Of a stretch of 5,708 bases of DNA, positions 1 to 5,694 are shown piece by piece (within the stretch, counting starts at the first letter, position 1; each line of letters opens with the position of its first letter). Both the position numbers and the translations under genes were made by a program. Source of the DNA: JBOGDS01 sp050743075 (GTDB taxonomy: Bacteria; Actinomycetota; Actinomycetes; Jiangellales; Jiangellaceae); the NCBI GenBank assembly GCA_050743075.1, contig JBOGDS010000142.1, positions 1-5,708 of the forward strand. The letters are read 5' to 3'. The notes beneath the pieces were generated by a model. The model did not search any database. It had not been told where the DNA came from and saw only the letters and a program-made list of their open reading frames with translations.

Positions 1-945
1 GGGTCCAGGTGGTGGCTCGCAAGGCGGAGGAGGAGCCAATCCCGGTGTTGGATTGGCGACGACGACAACGCCGCGAGCCGCCGGCTGGGCGCCGGAATTC
101 GCCGCCGAACTTCCGGCGCAGGACCCTAGGGTCAGTGCGGTGTTGTCGATCAGGCGGGTAGTGCCGACCCTGGCGGCGACCAGAAGCCGGCCCTCACCCT
201 GCTCCGGCACCGGCCCGAGCTCGGGGTCCGTGACGACCAGGTAGTCCAGCTCGACGGGCTCGGCCGCAAACACCTGGCGGGCGGCGGCGAGGGCCGCGTC
301 CGGGCCTTGTCCCGCCGCATCCTGGCCGGCGCGCAGGGCCCGCGAGAGGGTGAGCGCGAGGGCGTGATCGGCGTCGGACAGGTAGCGGTTGCGGCTGGAG
401 AGCGCGAGCCCGTCGGCTTCGCGTACTGTCTCCACCCCCACGATCTCGGTGGGTACGTCGAGATCGGCCACCATCCGCCGGATCAGGCTGAGCTGCTGGT
501 AGTCCTTCTCCCCGAAGTACGCCACGTCCGGGCGGGTCAGCTGCAGCAGCTTGAGCACCACGGTGAGTACGCCGTGGAAGAACCCGGGCCGGCTGGCGCC
601 CTCCAGGGTCTCCCCCAGCGGCCCCGGATTGACCGTGACCACCGGCTCGCCACCGGGGTAGATCGTGGCCTGGTCCGGCGCGAACACCAGGTCGACGCCC
701 TCCGCCTCGCAGATCGCGAGGTCGGCGTCGAAGGTGCGGGGATACCGGTCGAAGTCCTCGTTCGGCCCGAACTGCAGCGGGTTGACGAAGATCGTCACGA
801 TCACGTTGTCCGCTCCCGCGCGGGCGGCGCGGAGCAAGGCGATGTGGCCCTCGTGCAGCGCCCCCATCGTCATCACCACGGCGACCCGCCCGGTCAGCTT
901 GTCCCGAGCGTCCCGCAGCCCCGCCCGATCGGTCACCACCCGCAT
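1..945 (-). CDS. panC: Pantothenate synthetase (pantoate--beta-alanine ligase), 3' end beyond the window
   Basis: This cytosolic enzyme makes pantothenate from pantoate, beta-alanine and ATP through a pantoyl-adenylate intermediate, the last step of vitamin B5 synthesis. Counting from the ATG at 945, the sequence shows the nucleotidyltransferase HxGH motif (HEGH, 31-34) after VVMTMGAL, then FVNPLQFGPNEDFDRYPRT (53-71), the FGEKDYQQ segment (154-161) and the SSRNRYLS loop (193-200). All are hallmarks of the family. The canonical domain ends near residue 275 (DNTALTLGS). The frame then continues as an Ala/Pro/Gly-rich tail to base 1 without a stop, so the C-terminus lies outside the window. The ATG gives a normal PanC N-terminus (MRVVTDRAGLRDARDKL) but has no good Shine-Dalgarno sequence. 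The frame stays open upstream to a GTG at 1069-1071 that overlaps the preceding gene's stop (GTGA) and has GGGAG 7 nt before it, so the true start may be 1071. Identity is certain; the start is not. Confidence 0.95.
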   Translation of the reverse strand, partial: MRVVTDRAGLRDARDKLTGRVAVVMTMGALHEGHIALLRAARAGADNVIVTIFVNPLQFGPNEDFDRYPRTFDADLAICEAEGVDLVFAPDQATIYPGGEPVVTVNPGPLGETLEGASRPGFFHGVLTVVLKLLQLTRPDVAYFGEKDYQQLSLIRRMVADLDVPTEIVGVETVREADGLALSSRNRYLSDADHALALTLSRALRAGQDAAGQGPDAALAAARQVFAAEPVELDYLVVTDPELGPVPEQGEGRLLVAARVGTTRLIDNTALTLGSCAGSSAANSGAQPAARGVVVVANPTPGLAPPPPCEPPPGP

Positions 946-950
946 CGCAC

Positions 951-1076
951 TGTGACCGGTCACCGCGCTGTGACCGGTCGCCGCGCTGTGACCGGTCGCC
1001 GCGCTGTGACCGGTCGCCGCACTGTGACCGGTCCCGGTGCCGTGGCCGGTCGCGGTGCCGGGGCCGGTCACCGTGT
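951..1076. repeat. Seven tandem copies of an 18-bp repeat between the DUF2520 gene and panC
   Basis: Seven consecutive 18-bp units run 951-968, 969-986, 987-1004, 1005-1022, 1023-1040, 1041-1058 and 1059-1076. The consensus on the + strand is tgtgaccggtcgccgcgc. Units 2 and 3 are identical, units 1 and 4 each differ from them by one base, and units 5-7 diverge progressively towards the DUF2520 gene. Each of the first five contains tgtgaccggt, and in unit 1 this forms a perfect 12-bp palindrome (gtgaccggtcac, 952-963). The period is a multiple of three. In the panC frame on the minus strand the units read as the hexapeptide ATGHSA and variants with no stop. The last unit overlaps the 3' end of the DUF2520 gene. 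There are no spacers, so this is not a CRISPR array. Confidence 0.95.
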
Positions 1077-1973
1077 CACTCCCGGGCTGGCGAGGACCTC
1101 CAGCAGCGCCTCGGCGTCGGTGCTGCGCAGCCGCCCGGATTCGATCGCCCGGTCGGCGGTACGCCGCGCCAACGCCAGGTACGCCGCGACCGAATCCGGT
1201 GCGCGTGCGGTCAGCGTGGCCAGATGCGCGGCCACCGTACCGGAGTCGCCGCGCGCCACCGGACCGGTCAGTGCCGCGTCGCCGAGCCGCAGCGTGTTGT
1301 CCAGCGCCGCGGACAGCAGCGGCGCGACCATCCGTTCCGGGTGTACGACACCGGCCTGCCGGAGCAGCGCCAGCGCCTCGTTGACCAGCGTCGTCACGTG
1401 GTTGGCGCCGTGGGCGAGCGCGGCGTGGTAGAGCGTACGGTCGGCTTCGGCGATCCATTCCGGCTCGCCACCCATCTCCAGCACCAGCACCTCCGCGACC
1501 GGCCGCATCTGCTCCGGCGCGGTGATGCCGTACGAGATTCCGGCGATCCGGTCCAGGTCCTCGGGCCGGCCGGTGAACGTCATCACCGGGTGCAGCGCCA
1601 CCGGTAGTGCACCCGCGGCGGGCGCCAGCACGTCGATGCCGTGGGCGCCGCTGGTGTGGACGATCAACTGCCCGGCCTGGATCGAACCGGTCTCCGCGAG
1701 CCCCGCCACGAGCGAGGCGAGCGCGTCGTCGGGCACCGCGAGCAGCAGCAGGTCGGCCTTCGCGGCCACCTGGTCGACGGGCAGGATCTCGGCGTCGGGC
1801 AGCAGTCGCGCGGCACGCGCCAGCGACCCGGAGGAGACGGCGGAAGCGGCAACCACCTGGTGCCCGGCGCGCCGTAGCGCGGCTCCCAGCACCGAACCCA
1901 CCCGACCCACGCCCACGACACCGACGGAGAGTCGGCCCGGGCGGTCACTCGGGGTACGCGGCAGTGCGGTCAT
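1068..1973 (-). CDS. Rossmann-fold / DUF2520 dehydrogenase-like protein, possible ketopantoate reductase
   Basis: This is a 301-residue protein with an N-terminal NAD(P)-binding Rossmann domain. The GxGxxG loop is G21-V-G23-R-V-G26 inside LSVGVVGVGRVGSVLG, followed by AGHQVVAAS and the typical ADLLLLAVPDDAL strand (73-85). HTSGAHG (106-112) and ALHPVMTF (126-133) are the conserved joint between domains. The all-helical DUF2520 domain follows, with LYHAALAHGANHVTTLVNEA at 181-200. The architecture resembles ketopantoate reductases and 6-phosphogluconate-type dehydrogenases, but no experimental function is known to me for this clade. Its stop overlaps a GTG in the panC frame (GTGA), pointing to translational coupling and a shared operon. 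The inference is that it helps supply pantoate by reducing ketopantoate. The ATG at 1973 has only a distant GAGGA (13 nt), so the start is moderately sure. An unrelated imine or alcohol reductase is the alternative. Confidence 0.88.
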   Translation of the reverse strand: MTALPRTPSDRPGRLSVGVVGVGRVGSVLGAALRRAGHQVVAASAVSSGSLARAARLLPDAEILPVDQVAAKADLLLLAVPDDALASLVAGLAETGSIQAGQLIVHTSGAHGIDVLAPAAGALPVALHPVMTFTGRPEDLDRIAGISYGITAPEQMRPVAEVLVLEMGGEPEWIAEADRTLYHAALAHGANHVTTLVNEALALLRQAGVVHPERMVAPLLSAALDNTLRLGDAALTGPVARGDSGTVAAHLATLTARAPDSVAAYLALARRTADRAIESGRLRSTDAEALLEVLASPGVTR

Positions 1974-2016
1974 GGCAACGATCCAGTCCTCAAGTACGGG
2001 GTACCGGTCGAGGCCC

Positions 2017-2068
2017 AGTATGCGCTGTTTCCGCAGCGTTACGCAGACGCAGTGACCACGTTCACTGC
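2017..2068 (-). promoter_or_regulatory. Candidate regulatory region with a CRP/GlxR-like palindrome upstream of the DUF2520-panC unit
   Basis: gcagtgaccacgttcactgc at 2049-2068 has perfect 7-bp inverted arms (GCAGTGA / TCACTGC) around a 6-bp centre. The core GTGA-N6-TCAC matches the half-site layout of CRP-family operators (TGTGA-N6-TCACA). Downstream in the reading direction, CATACT (minus strand, 2022-2017) is a possible -10 hexamer, without a recognisable -35 at normal spacing, as is usual for activator-dependent promoters. A second short inverted repeat, CGCTG-N6-CAGCG, lies at 2023-2038. The palindrome is certain; its role is inference. Confidence 0.35.
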
Positions 2069-2159
2069 CGTGCCCGCAGAGCGTGGCCGGGCCTTGCGCG
2101 GCCGTGCCCGCAGAGCGTGGCCGGGCCTTGCGCGGCCGTGCCCGCAGGGCGTGGCCGGG
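2067..2159. repeat. 34-bp tandem repeat, about 2.7 copies
   Basis: Two identical 34-bp units lie at 2067-2100 and 2101-2134. A third, partial 25-bp unit follows at 2135-2159 with one mismatch (gcccgcaggg instead of gcccgcagag). The unit starts gccgtgcccgcagagcgtgg and ends ccgggccttgcgcg. The array fills most of the gap between the stop of the membrane-protein gene (2167) and the palindrome upstream of the DUF2520 gene. The third unit contains GCCC-gca-GGGC, able to form a small hairpin, but no T-run follows on the minus strand. A GC-rich transcription end or attenuating structure is possible but not shown. I see no gene in 1974-2166. Confidence 0.9.
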
Positions 2160-2166
2160 TGCTGAA

Positions 2167-3006
2167 CTACCGGGATTCGAGCTCGTCGACGAAGTCGTCG
2201 TTGGAGAAGTCGAGGTAGTTGTTGGCGGTGGTCTCCTTGACCTTCGAGGTCGCGGTGCAGACCGTGATCACGATGTAGGGGCCGGAGTCGGTGGCCAGCC
2301 ATTTGCCGTACGAGAAGTCGGAGATGACGCCCTCCGACTGCACCTCGAAGTCCTCGTAGTCGATCGACTCGTCGTCGACGACCTCGTCGGCGGCGTCCTC
2401 GTCGGTCATCACCAGGATCAGCTGGGTGAGCTTCAGCTCGGAATCCTCGGCCTCGTACGTCACCTCGATGCCGTACTCGCAGCCGAGGTCGGTGAGCGCG
2501 TCGTCGTTCTCGAACTCGGTGCAGTCCTCGTAGTCCCAGCCGTCGACGTAGTCGGCGGTCAACCCCGCGTACGACCAGTCGTCCTCGAAGTCCTCGTAGC
2601 TGATCGGGTCCGTGGTCGGTGAGTCGTCAGGGCTGGGCGACTCCTCGCTGGGGGTTACCGACGGGCTGGGGCTCGGATCGGCGATCGGGGGATCGTCGTT
2701 CTGGCTGACCATGAAAGCGACCACCACCGCCACGGCGATCACGATCACCAGCGCGCCGACCAGCAACCCGATCAGCGGCCCCTTGCCCGAAGACTGACCG
2801 GGCGGTGGAGGCGGTGCGCCCCACCCGGGCTGGCCGTATCCGGGCTGCGGGGCACCGTACCCCGGTGGGGGTGCGCCGTACCCGGGCTGCGGCGCACCGT
2901 ACCCGGGAGGTTGCGCGCCGAACCCCGGCTGACCGCCGGGCGCGCCGTAGGGCGGTACGGGCTGCTGTCCCGGATCGGGCTGACCCCACGACGGCGGGTA
3001 CGTCAT
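2167..3006 (-). CDS. Proline-rich single-pass membrane protein with acidic extracellular domain, function unknown
   Basis: This is a 279-residue protein when read from the ATG at 3006 (MTYPPSWG). That start has AAGGA 7 nt upstream. A GTG at 3021 in the same frame would add five residues but would itself contain this ribosome site, so 3006 is preferred. Residues 1-75 are Pro/Gly/Tyr/Gln-rich and include four heptads of the form [P/Q]PGYG[A/Q]P at 33-60. A single transmembrane helix follows at about 77-100 (LIGLLVGALVIVIAVAVVVAF). Next comes an S/P/T/D/E-rich linker (about 106-135), then a strongly acidic domain to residue 279 with three cysteines, two of them in EDCTEFENDDALTDLGCEYG. The expected topology is cytoplasmic N-terminus and exported C-terminus. 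Such Pro-rich tails are common in actinobacterial cell-envelope proteins. I do not recognise the ectodomain. Whether it is cotranscribed with the DUF2520 gene is unclear because a 193-bp gap separates them. Confidence 0.88.
   Translation of the reverse strand: MTYPPSWGQPDPGQQPVPPYGAPGGQPGFGAQPPGYGAPQPGYGAPPPGYGAPQPGYGQPGWGAPPPPPGQSSGKGPLIGLLVGALVIVIAVAVVVAFMVSQNDDPPIADPSPSPSVTPSEESPSPDDSPTTDPISYEDFEDDWSYAGLTADYVDGWDYEDCTEFENDDALTDLGCEYGIEVTYEAEDSELKLTQLILVMTDEDAADEVVDDESIDYEDFEVQSEGVISDFSYGKWLATDSGPYIVITVCTATSKVKETTANNYLDFSNDDFVDELESR
2827..2910 (-). repeat. Four 21-bp coding repeats (PPGYGAP/QPGYGAP heptads)
   Basis: Within the membrane-protein gene, residues 33-60 are four consecutive heptads alternating PPGYGAP and QPGYGAP, the last being QPGYGQP. 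A degenerate unit (GQPGFGAQ) precedes them. On the + strand the repeat is visible as recurring gcaccgtacccggg-like blocks. It is an in-frame low-complexity tract in the cytoplasmic tail. Confidence 0.85.
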
Positions 3007-3144
3007 GTGTGTGTCCTTCACTTATCCCCAGGGCGCCGGCGACACCGATGCCGCCATCACTTTAGAGACTCCCGTCAATGAATACACCGCCTGGCCGGTC
3101 CATCGCTTTGGACGGCCGTACCGCGGAGCGAATGGCCCTCGGCG

Positions 3145-3794
3145 TCATTGAGCGAGGCGGCGGCGTACGTCGAGCCCCTGCGCCGGAACGTCGCGCAGGC
3201 ACAGCTCTGCGATCTGCCGCCGCGCCGGCTCGTCGGGCGGTGGTACGAAGATCAGCCGGTCGTACCGGCCGGGGCGCTGTATCGCCTCGTCGACGTCCCA
3301 TGGAGCGTTGGTGGAGGCGAGCATCAGCACGCCCTCGTTGTCGGAGCCGATCGCGTCCAACTCCTGCAGCAACACGTCGACCAGCCGCCGGGCGTCCGCG
3401 CCGTGGTGTTTGTGCCGGCGTACGCCAGGGCGTCGAGCTCGTCGAGGAACAGCACACTCGGCGCCTGCGCCCGGGCGGCTTCGAAGGCGCTGTGCAGGTT
3501 GCCCTCGGACACCCCGAGGTAGGGGTCCATCACGTCCTCGATGCGTACGTTGATGAACGGCAGCCCACATTCGCCGGCGGTGGCGCGGGCCAGCAGCGTC
3601 TTGCCGCAGCCGGGCGGCCCGTACAGCAGCACTCCACCGCCGGTACGCCGCCCGTACCGGCGGTACAGCTCCGGGCGCGACAACGGCAAGATGATCATCC
3701 GATGGATCACCTGCTTGACCGCTTCCATGCCGCCGACCTGCGCGAACGTAGTCTGTTCCTTCGACGCGGCCCGTTTCCTGCAAGAATTGTGTTG
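3145..3794 (-). pseudogene. AAA+ ATPase remnant, frameshifted and truncated at both ends
   Basis: The part read from about 3794 to 3417 contains SKEQTTFAQVGGMEAVKQVI, a typical entry to an AAA domain of the FtsH/Cdc48 class. Walker A GPPGCGKT follows at 3597-3620 and Walker B LFLDELDA at 3429-3452. After LAYA the coding sense moves to another frame, RR.KHHGADARRLVDVLLQELDAIG. The new frame carries sensor 1 (LASTNAPWD) and the arginine finger region RPGRYDR (3256-3276), then PPPDEPARRQIAELCLRDVPAQGLDV and a stop at 3145. The change fits loss of one C in a CCC run near 3415-3419. The helical lid after the finger is missing, and upstream the frame closes at TGA (3795-3797) with no start that would give a full N-terminal domain. 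An intact protein would be an ATP-driven remodelling or unfolding enzyme. The gene looks dead, unless the frameshift is a sequencing error; even then both ends are incomplete. Confidence 0.85.
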
Positions 3795-3808
3795 TCAAGA
3801 CGCAATTC
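3784..3808 (+). other. 25-bp imperfect palindrome at the edge of the AAA+ remnant
   Basis: The arms GAATTG (3784-3789) and CAATTC (3803-3808) are perfect inverted copies. As + strand RNA, two G-U pairs extend the stem to 10 pairs around the loop GTCAA. On the minus strand those become C-A mismatches. It lies in a locally AT-rich patch just where AAA+ similarity stops. No T-run follows, so it is not an obvious terminator. It could be an operator, a recombination scar or chance. Confidence 0.5.
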
Positions 3809-3940
3809 AAAGAAACGGACCGGCGCGTGTATCATACCACCGGCTTCACCAACGGCCAGATCCTCGACCTGTGCGCCATAGTGCGACAGGAAAAGCAGCA
3901 CTCGCCGGCCGTTGGCTGGCCACCAATTCTCGGCCTCTAC
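3795..3940. other. Unassigned segment between the AAA+ remnant and the insertion sequence
   Basis: No intact gene is visible here. One minus-strand frame is open throughout, reading WWPANGRRVLLFLSHYGAQV and then VEDLAVGEAGGMIHAPVRF. Its only ATG (3953-3955) lies inside the end of the insertion sequence, and it runs on into the AAA+ region in the wrong frame. It could be the remains of the upstream part of the AAA+ gene or of a neighbouring gene cut by the IS. I do not recognise the peptide. Confidence 0.4.
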
Positions 3941-3954
3941 CCTGAGTTGGCTCA
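3941..3954 (+). repeat. Terminal inverted repeat of the IS, transposase 3' side
   Basis: cctgagttggctca pairs with tgagccaagtcagg at 5695-5708 (13 of 14 complementary). Similarity stops immediately inside, at tttg versus cggt. It lies just outside the transposase stop. Confidence 0.7.
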
Positions 3955-3957
3955 TTT

Positions 3958-3970
3958 GCTTAGTGCGTGA
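3958..3970 (+). repeat. Subterminal 13-bp repeat of the IS (3' side copy)
   Basis: gcttagtgcgtga at 3958-3970 recurs exactly at 5617-5629, and its core cttagtgcg also occurs inverted at 5633-5641. This copy includes the transposase TAA stop (3960-3962). It is a candidate transposase-binding site. Confidence 0.65.
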
Positions 3971-5594
3971 TGACCGGGCGTCGGAGCGCGTCGAGGATCG
4001 CTTGCTGTGGCTCGGGGATGATGGGGGCGAAGGTCTGCTCGGTGCCGTTGATCGCGATGGTGGCTGAGCGCAGCGGCCGTAGTTGGCGGACGAGGTTGCG
4101 GATCGCGAGCCCGGTTCGGTTCTGGACCTCGCGGCTGACGGCCAGCGCGGTGAACACGATGGTGAGGTGGGCCTCGATCGCGTGGCGGGTGTGGTGGAAC
4201 ATCGGCCGGGCGCGTAGGTCGGTTTTGGACATTCGGAAGGACTGCTCGACGTGCCACAGGTCGTGGTAGCTGCCGATGACCTCGCCGGCAGCCATGATGT
4301 CGGCGCTGAGGTTGGTGACGTAGCCCTTCAGCCCGACCAGTCGCCGCGCCCGCGCCAGCGACGCCTCGTCCAGGCTGCGTGACCCGTTGGTGGTCTTGAC
4401 GAACCGGGGTGCCCGGGCGGTCTTCTCGCCGGCCACGACCTGCTTGGCGCGGTTCTCCTGCAACGTCAACGTTTTGTTGTCCCGCACCGCTCGCTGGGTG
4501 GAGTAGGCCCACACCGCCCGCCATGACCCCGGATGTTCCTCGCGATCCCAGACCGGTTCGGCCTTGAGCCTGGGGTTGTTCTCGATCTTGTGGCCGGTGC
4601 GCGGGGTGATCGTGTCGATGATCTGTCCGTCGGTGAAGGCGTCGCCGTGCCAGCGGAAGTGGGAGGTCAGGTCGATGGGCGCCTTGGTGACCCTGGAGCC
4701 GACGACGAACCTCAGATCTGCGTCGTCGAGCTCACGCAGATTGCTCGCGGACAGCATCCCGGCGTCGGCCACGACGACGATGTCGGCCAGGCCGTGGCGT
4801 TCGGTGAACTGCTTGACGATCGGAATGATCGTGGTGGTCTCGGCCCGATTCCCCTCGAAGCAGCCGATCTCGAGCGGGAACCCGTGCCGGTCGACCAACA
4901 GACCAACGACGACCTGGGGATCGACGCGACGTTCCTTGGAGTAGCCGACCTTGCGCAGGTCGTCTTCCTTCTCTGCCTCGAAGTAGAGGGTCGTGACGTC
5001 GTAGAGGCACAGGGACACATCACCGCTGGTCAGGGCATGGTTGAAACAGGCGGTCGCGATCTGGTCGCGGTAGTTGCCCGGCTTCGCCCGACCCAGCGTG
5101 CGCTTCATCGTCGCGTAGCTGGCCGGGGTCTGGCCCAGGTCGTGCAGTACTCGGCCGCTATCGAGCAGCGAGGTCGGCTCCACGATCCGTGCGATGACCA
5201 GGTCACGAAAGACCGCATCACCAACAGCGTCGAAGCCGAGCCTGGCGTACACCGACGCGAGGGCGTCGAACAACAGGCGCGAGTCAGTGCCCACGACCCG
5301 GCCCGGGGCATCGCGTCGGTCGGTCGACGTGGAGGATCCTGCGTCGAGGGCGCCTCGCTCAACCGGAGCCGTGACCAGCCCAGCCACCCGCGGCGTCGGC
5401 TCGACCCCGAGTTCCAGCAGGCCCTGACCCGGATCATCGAGCAGGCTGCGCGCCTGCTCCAGCAGCATCCCAAGCTCGGCCTCGGTGTGGGCCGAACCGA
5501 GATGCTTCACGATCCGCTGCCGCCCGCCGGCGTACTCCGCGATCTGCACCGCCGTCGCACCCGACGCGGTCCGAACACGCCGGATGAACGCCAC
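3960..5594 (-). CDS. IS1634-family DDE transposase, intact
   Basis: This 544-residue transposase cuts and joins the ends of the surrounding insertion sequence. The N-terminus MAFIRRVRTASGATAVQIAE, followed by HLGSAHTEAEL, is the typical opening of the family. The RNase H-like catalytic residues fit D199 (CLYDVTTLYFE), D277 (VVVADAGMLS) and E450 (YHDLWHVEQSFRMSK). The last has E followed seven residues later by K457, the Y...E......K arrangement of the IS4 superfamily. The usual beta-strand insertion lies between the second D and the E. Length is normal for the family and there is no internal stop or frameshift, so it may be active. The start codon is GTG (5592-5594) with only a weak GAG about 8 nt upstream. 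Low expression is common for transposases. The palindrome at 5618-5641, close before the start, could limit translation or bind the enzyme. Confidence 0.95.
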   Translation of the reverse strand: MAFIRRVRTASGATAVQIAEYAGGRQRIVKHLGSAHTEAELGMLLEQARSLLDDPGQGLLELGVEPTPRVAGLVTAPVERGALDAGSSTSTDRRDAPGRVVGTDSRLLFDALASVYARLGFDAVGDAVFRDLVIARIVEPTSLLDSGRVLHDLGQTPASYATMKRTLGRAKPGNYRDQIATACFNHALTSGDVSLCLYDVTTLYFEAEKEDDLRKVGYSKERRVDPQVVVGLLVDRHGFPLEIGCFEGNRAETTTIIPIVKQFTERHGLADIVVVADAGMLSASNLRELDDADLRFVVGSRVTKAPIDLTSHFRWHGDAFTDGQIIDTITPRTGHKIENNPRLKAEPVWDREEHPGSWRAVWAYSTQRAVRDNKTLTLQENRAKQVVAGEKTARAPRFVKTTNGSRSLDEASLARARRLVGLKGYVTNLSADIMAAGEVIGSYHDLWHVEQSFRMSKTDLRARPMFHHTRHAIEAHLTIVFTALAVSREVQNRTGLAIRNLVRQLRPLRSATIAINGTEQTFAPIIPEPQQAILDALRRPVITH

Positions 5595-5616
5595 GCAGCG
5601 ACTCTAGAACGAGCCC

Positions 5617-5641
5617 GCTTAGTGCGTGAAACCGCACTAAG
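5617..5641. repeat. Subterminal palindrome upstream of the transposase start
   Basis: cttagtgcg (5618-5626) and cgcactaag (5633-5641) form perfect 9-bp arms around tgaaac. The left arm is part of the 13-bp motif gcttagtgcgtga (5617-5629) found again at the other end of the element. The stem lies 24 bases upstream of the transposase GTG and would form a hairpin in its leader if transcription starts further out. Autoregulation or transposase binding is a reasonable inference. The rest of 5642-5694 shows nothing I can name. Confidence 0.7.
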
Positions 5642-5694
5642 TCAGGACTGTCTTTGCAGGTCACAGCCTCGCCCCACCGAGTTCCACCCGACCG

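Noticed and set aside
951..1076. CRISPR-like or iteron array
   Set aside because: The units are contiguous without spacers and lie in frame with panC. No replication gene or cas gene is near.
307..1431. Long plus-strand open frame (374 codons)
   Set aside because: It is antisense to panC and the DUF2520 gene, both with clear family motifs, and its His/Arg/Gly/Ala-rich content is what GC-rich shadow frames produce. It stays open partly because of the 18-bp repeats.
2083..2622. Plus-strand open frame rich in Val/Gly/Leu
   Set aside because: It is the antisense shadow of the acidic C-terminal domain of the membrane protein (Asp/Glu codons read as Val/Leu) and starts in the tandem repeat.
3784..3804. 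TTGACA on the minus strand (from 3798) as a -35 box
   Set aside because: No -10-like hexamer lies 16-19 bases downstream, and it would only drive the broken AAA+ remnant.
3145..3810. Single 221-residue ORF as an intact protein
   Set aside because: Only its C-terminal part matches AAA+ sequence. Its N-terminal part is the wrong frame over Walker A, so it is a chance join around a frameshift.
3707..3955. 82-residue minus-strand ORF starting MSQLRVEAE as a real small gene
   Set aside because: Its start codon lies inside the IS terminal repeat and its end overlaps the AAA+ coding region in another frame. It is treated as an unassigned segment instead.
3952..4524. 190-residue minus-strand Arg/Pro-rich ORF
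   Set aside because: It is an alternate-frame shadow inside the transposase gene without recognisable motifs.
5633..5646. Inner cctgactt copy as the true end of the IS
   Set aside because: It matches the opposite terminus at only 9 of 14 positions, against 13 of 14 for 5695-5708.
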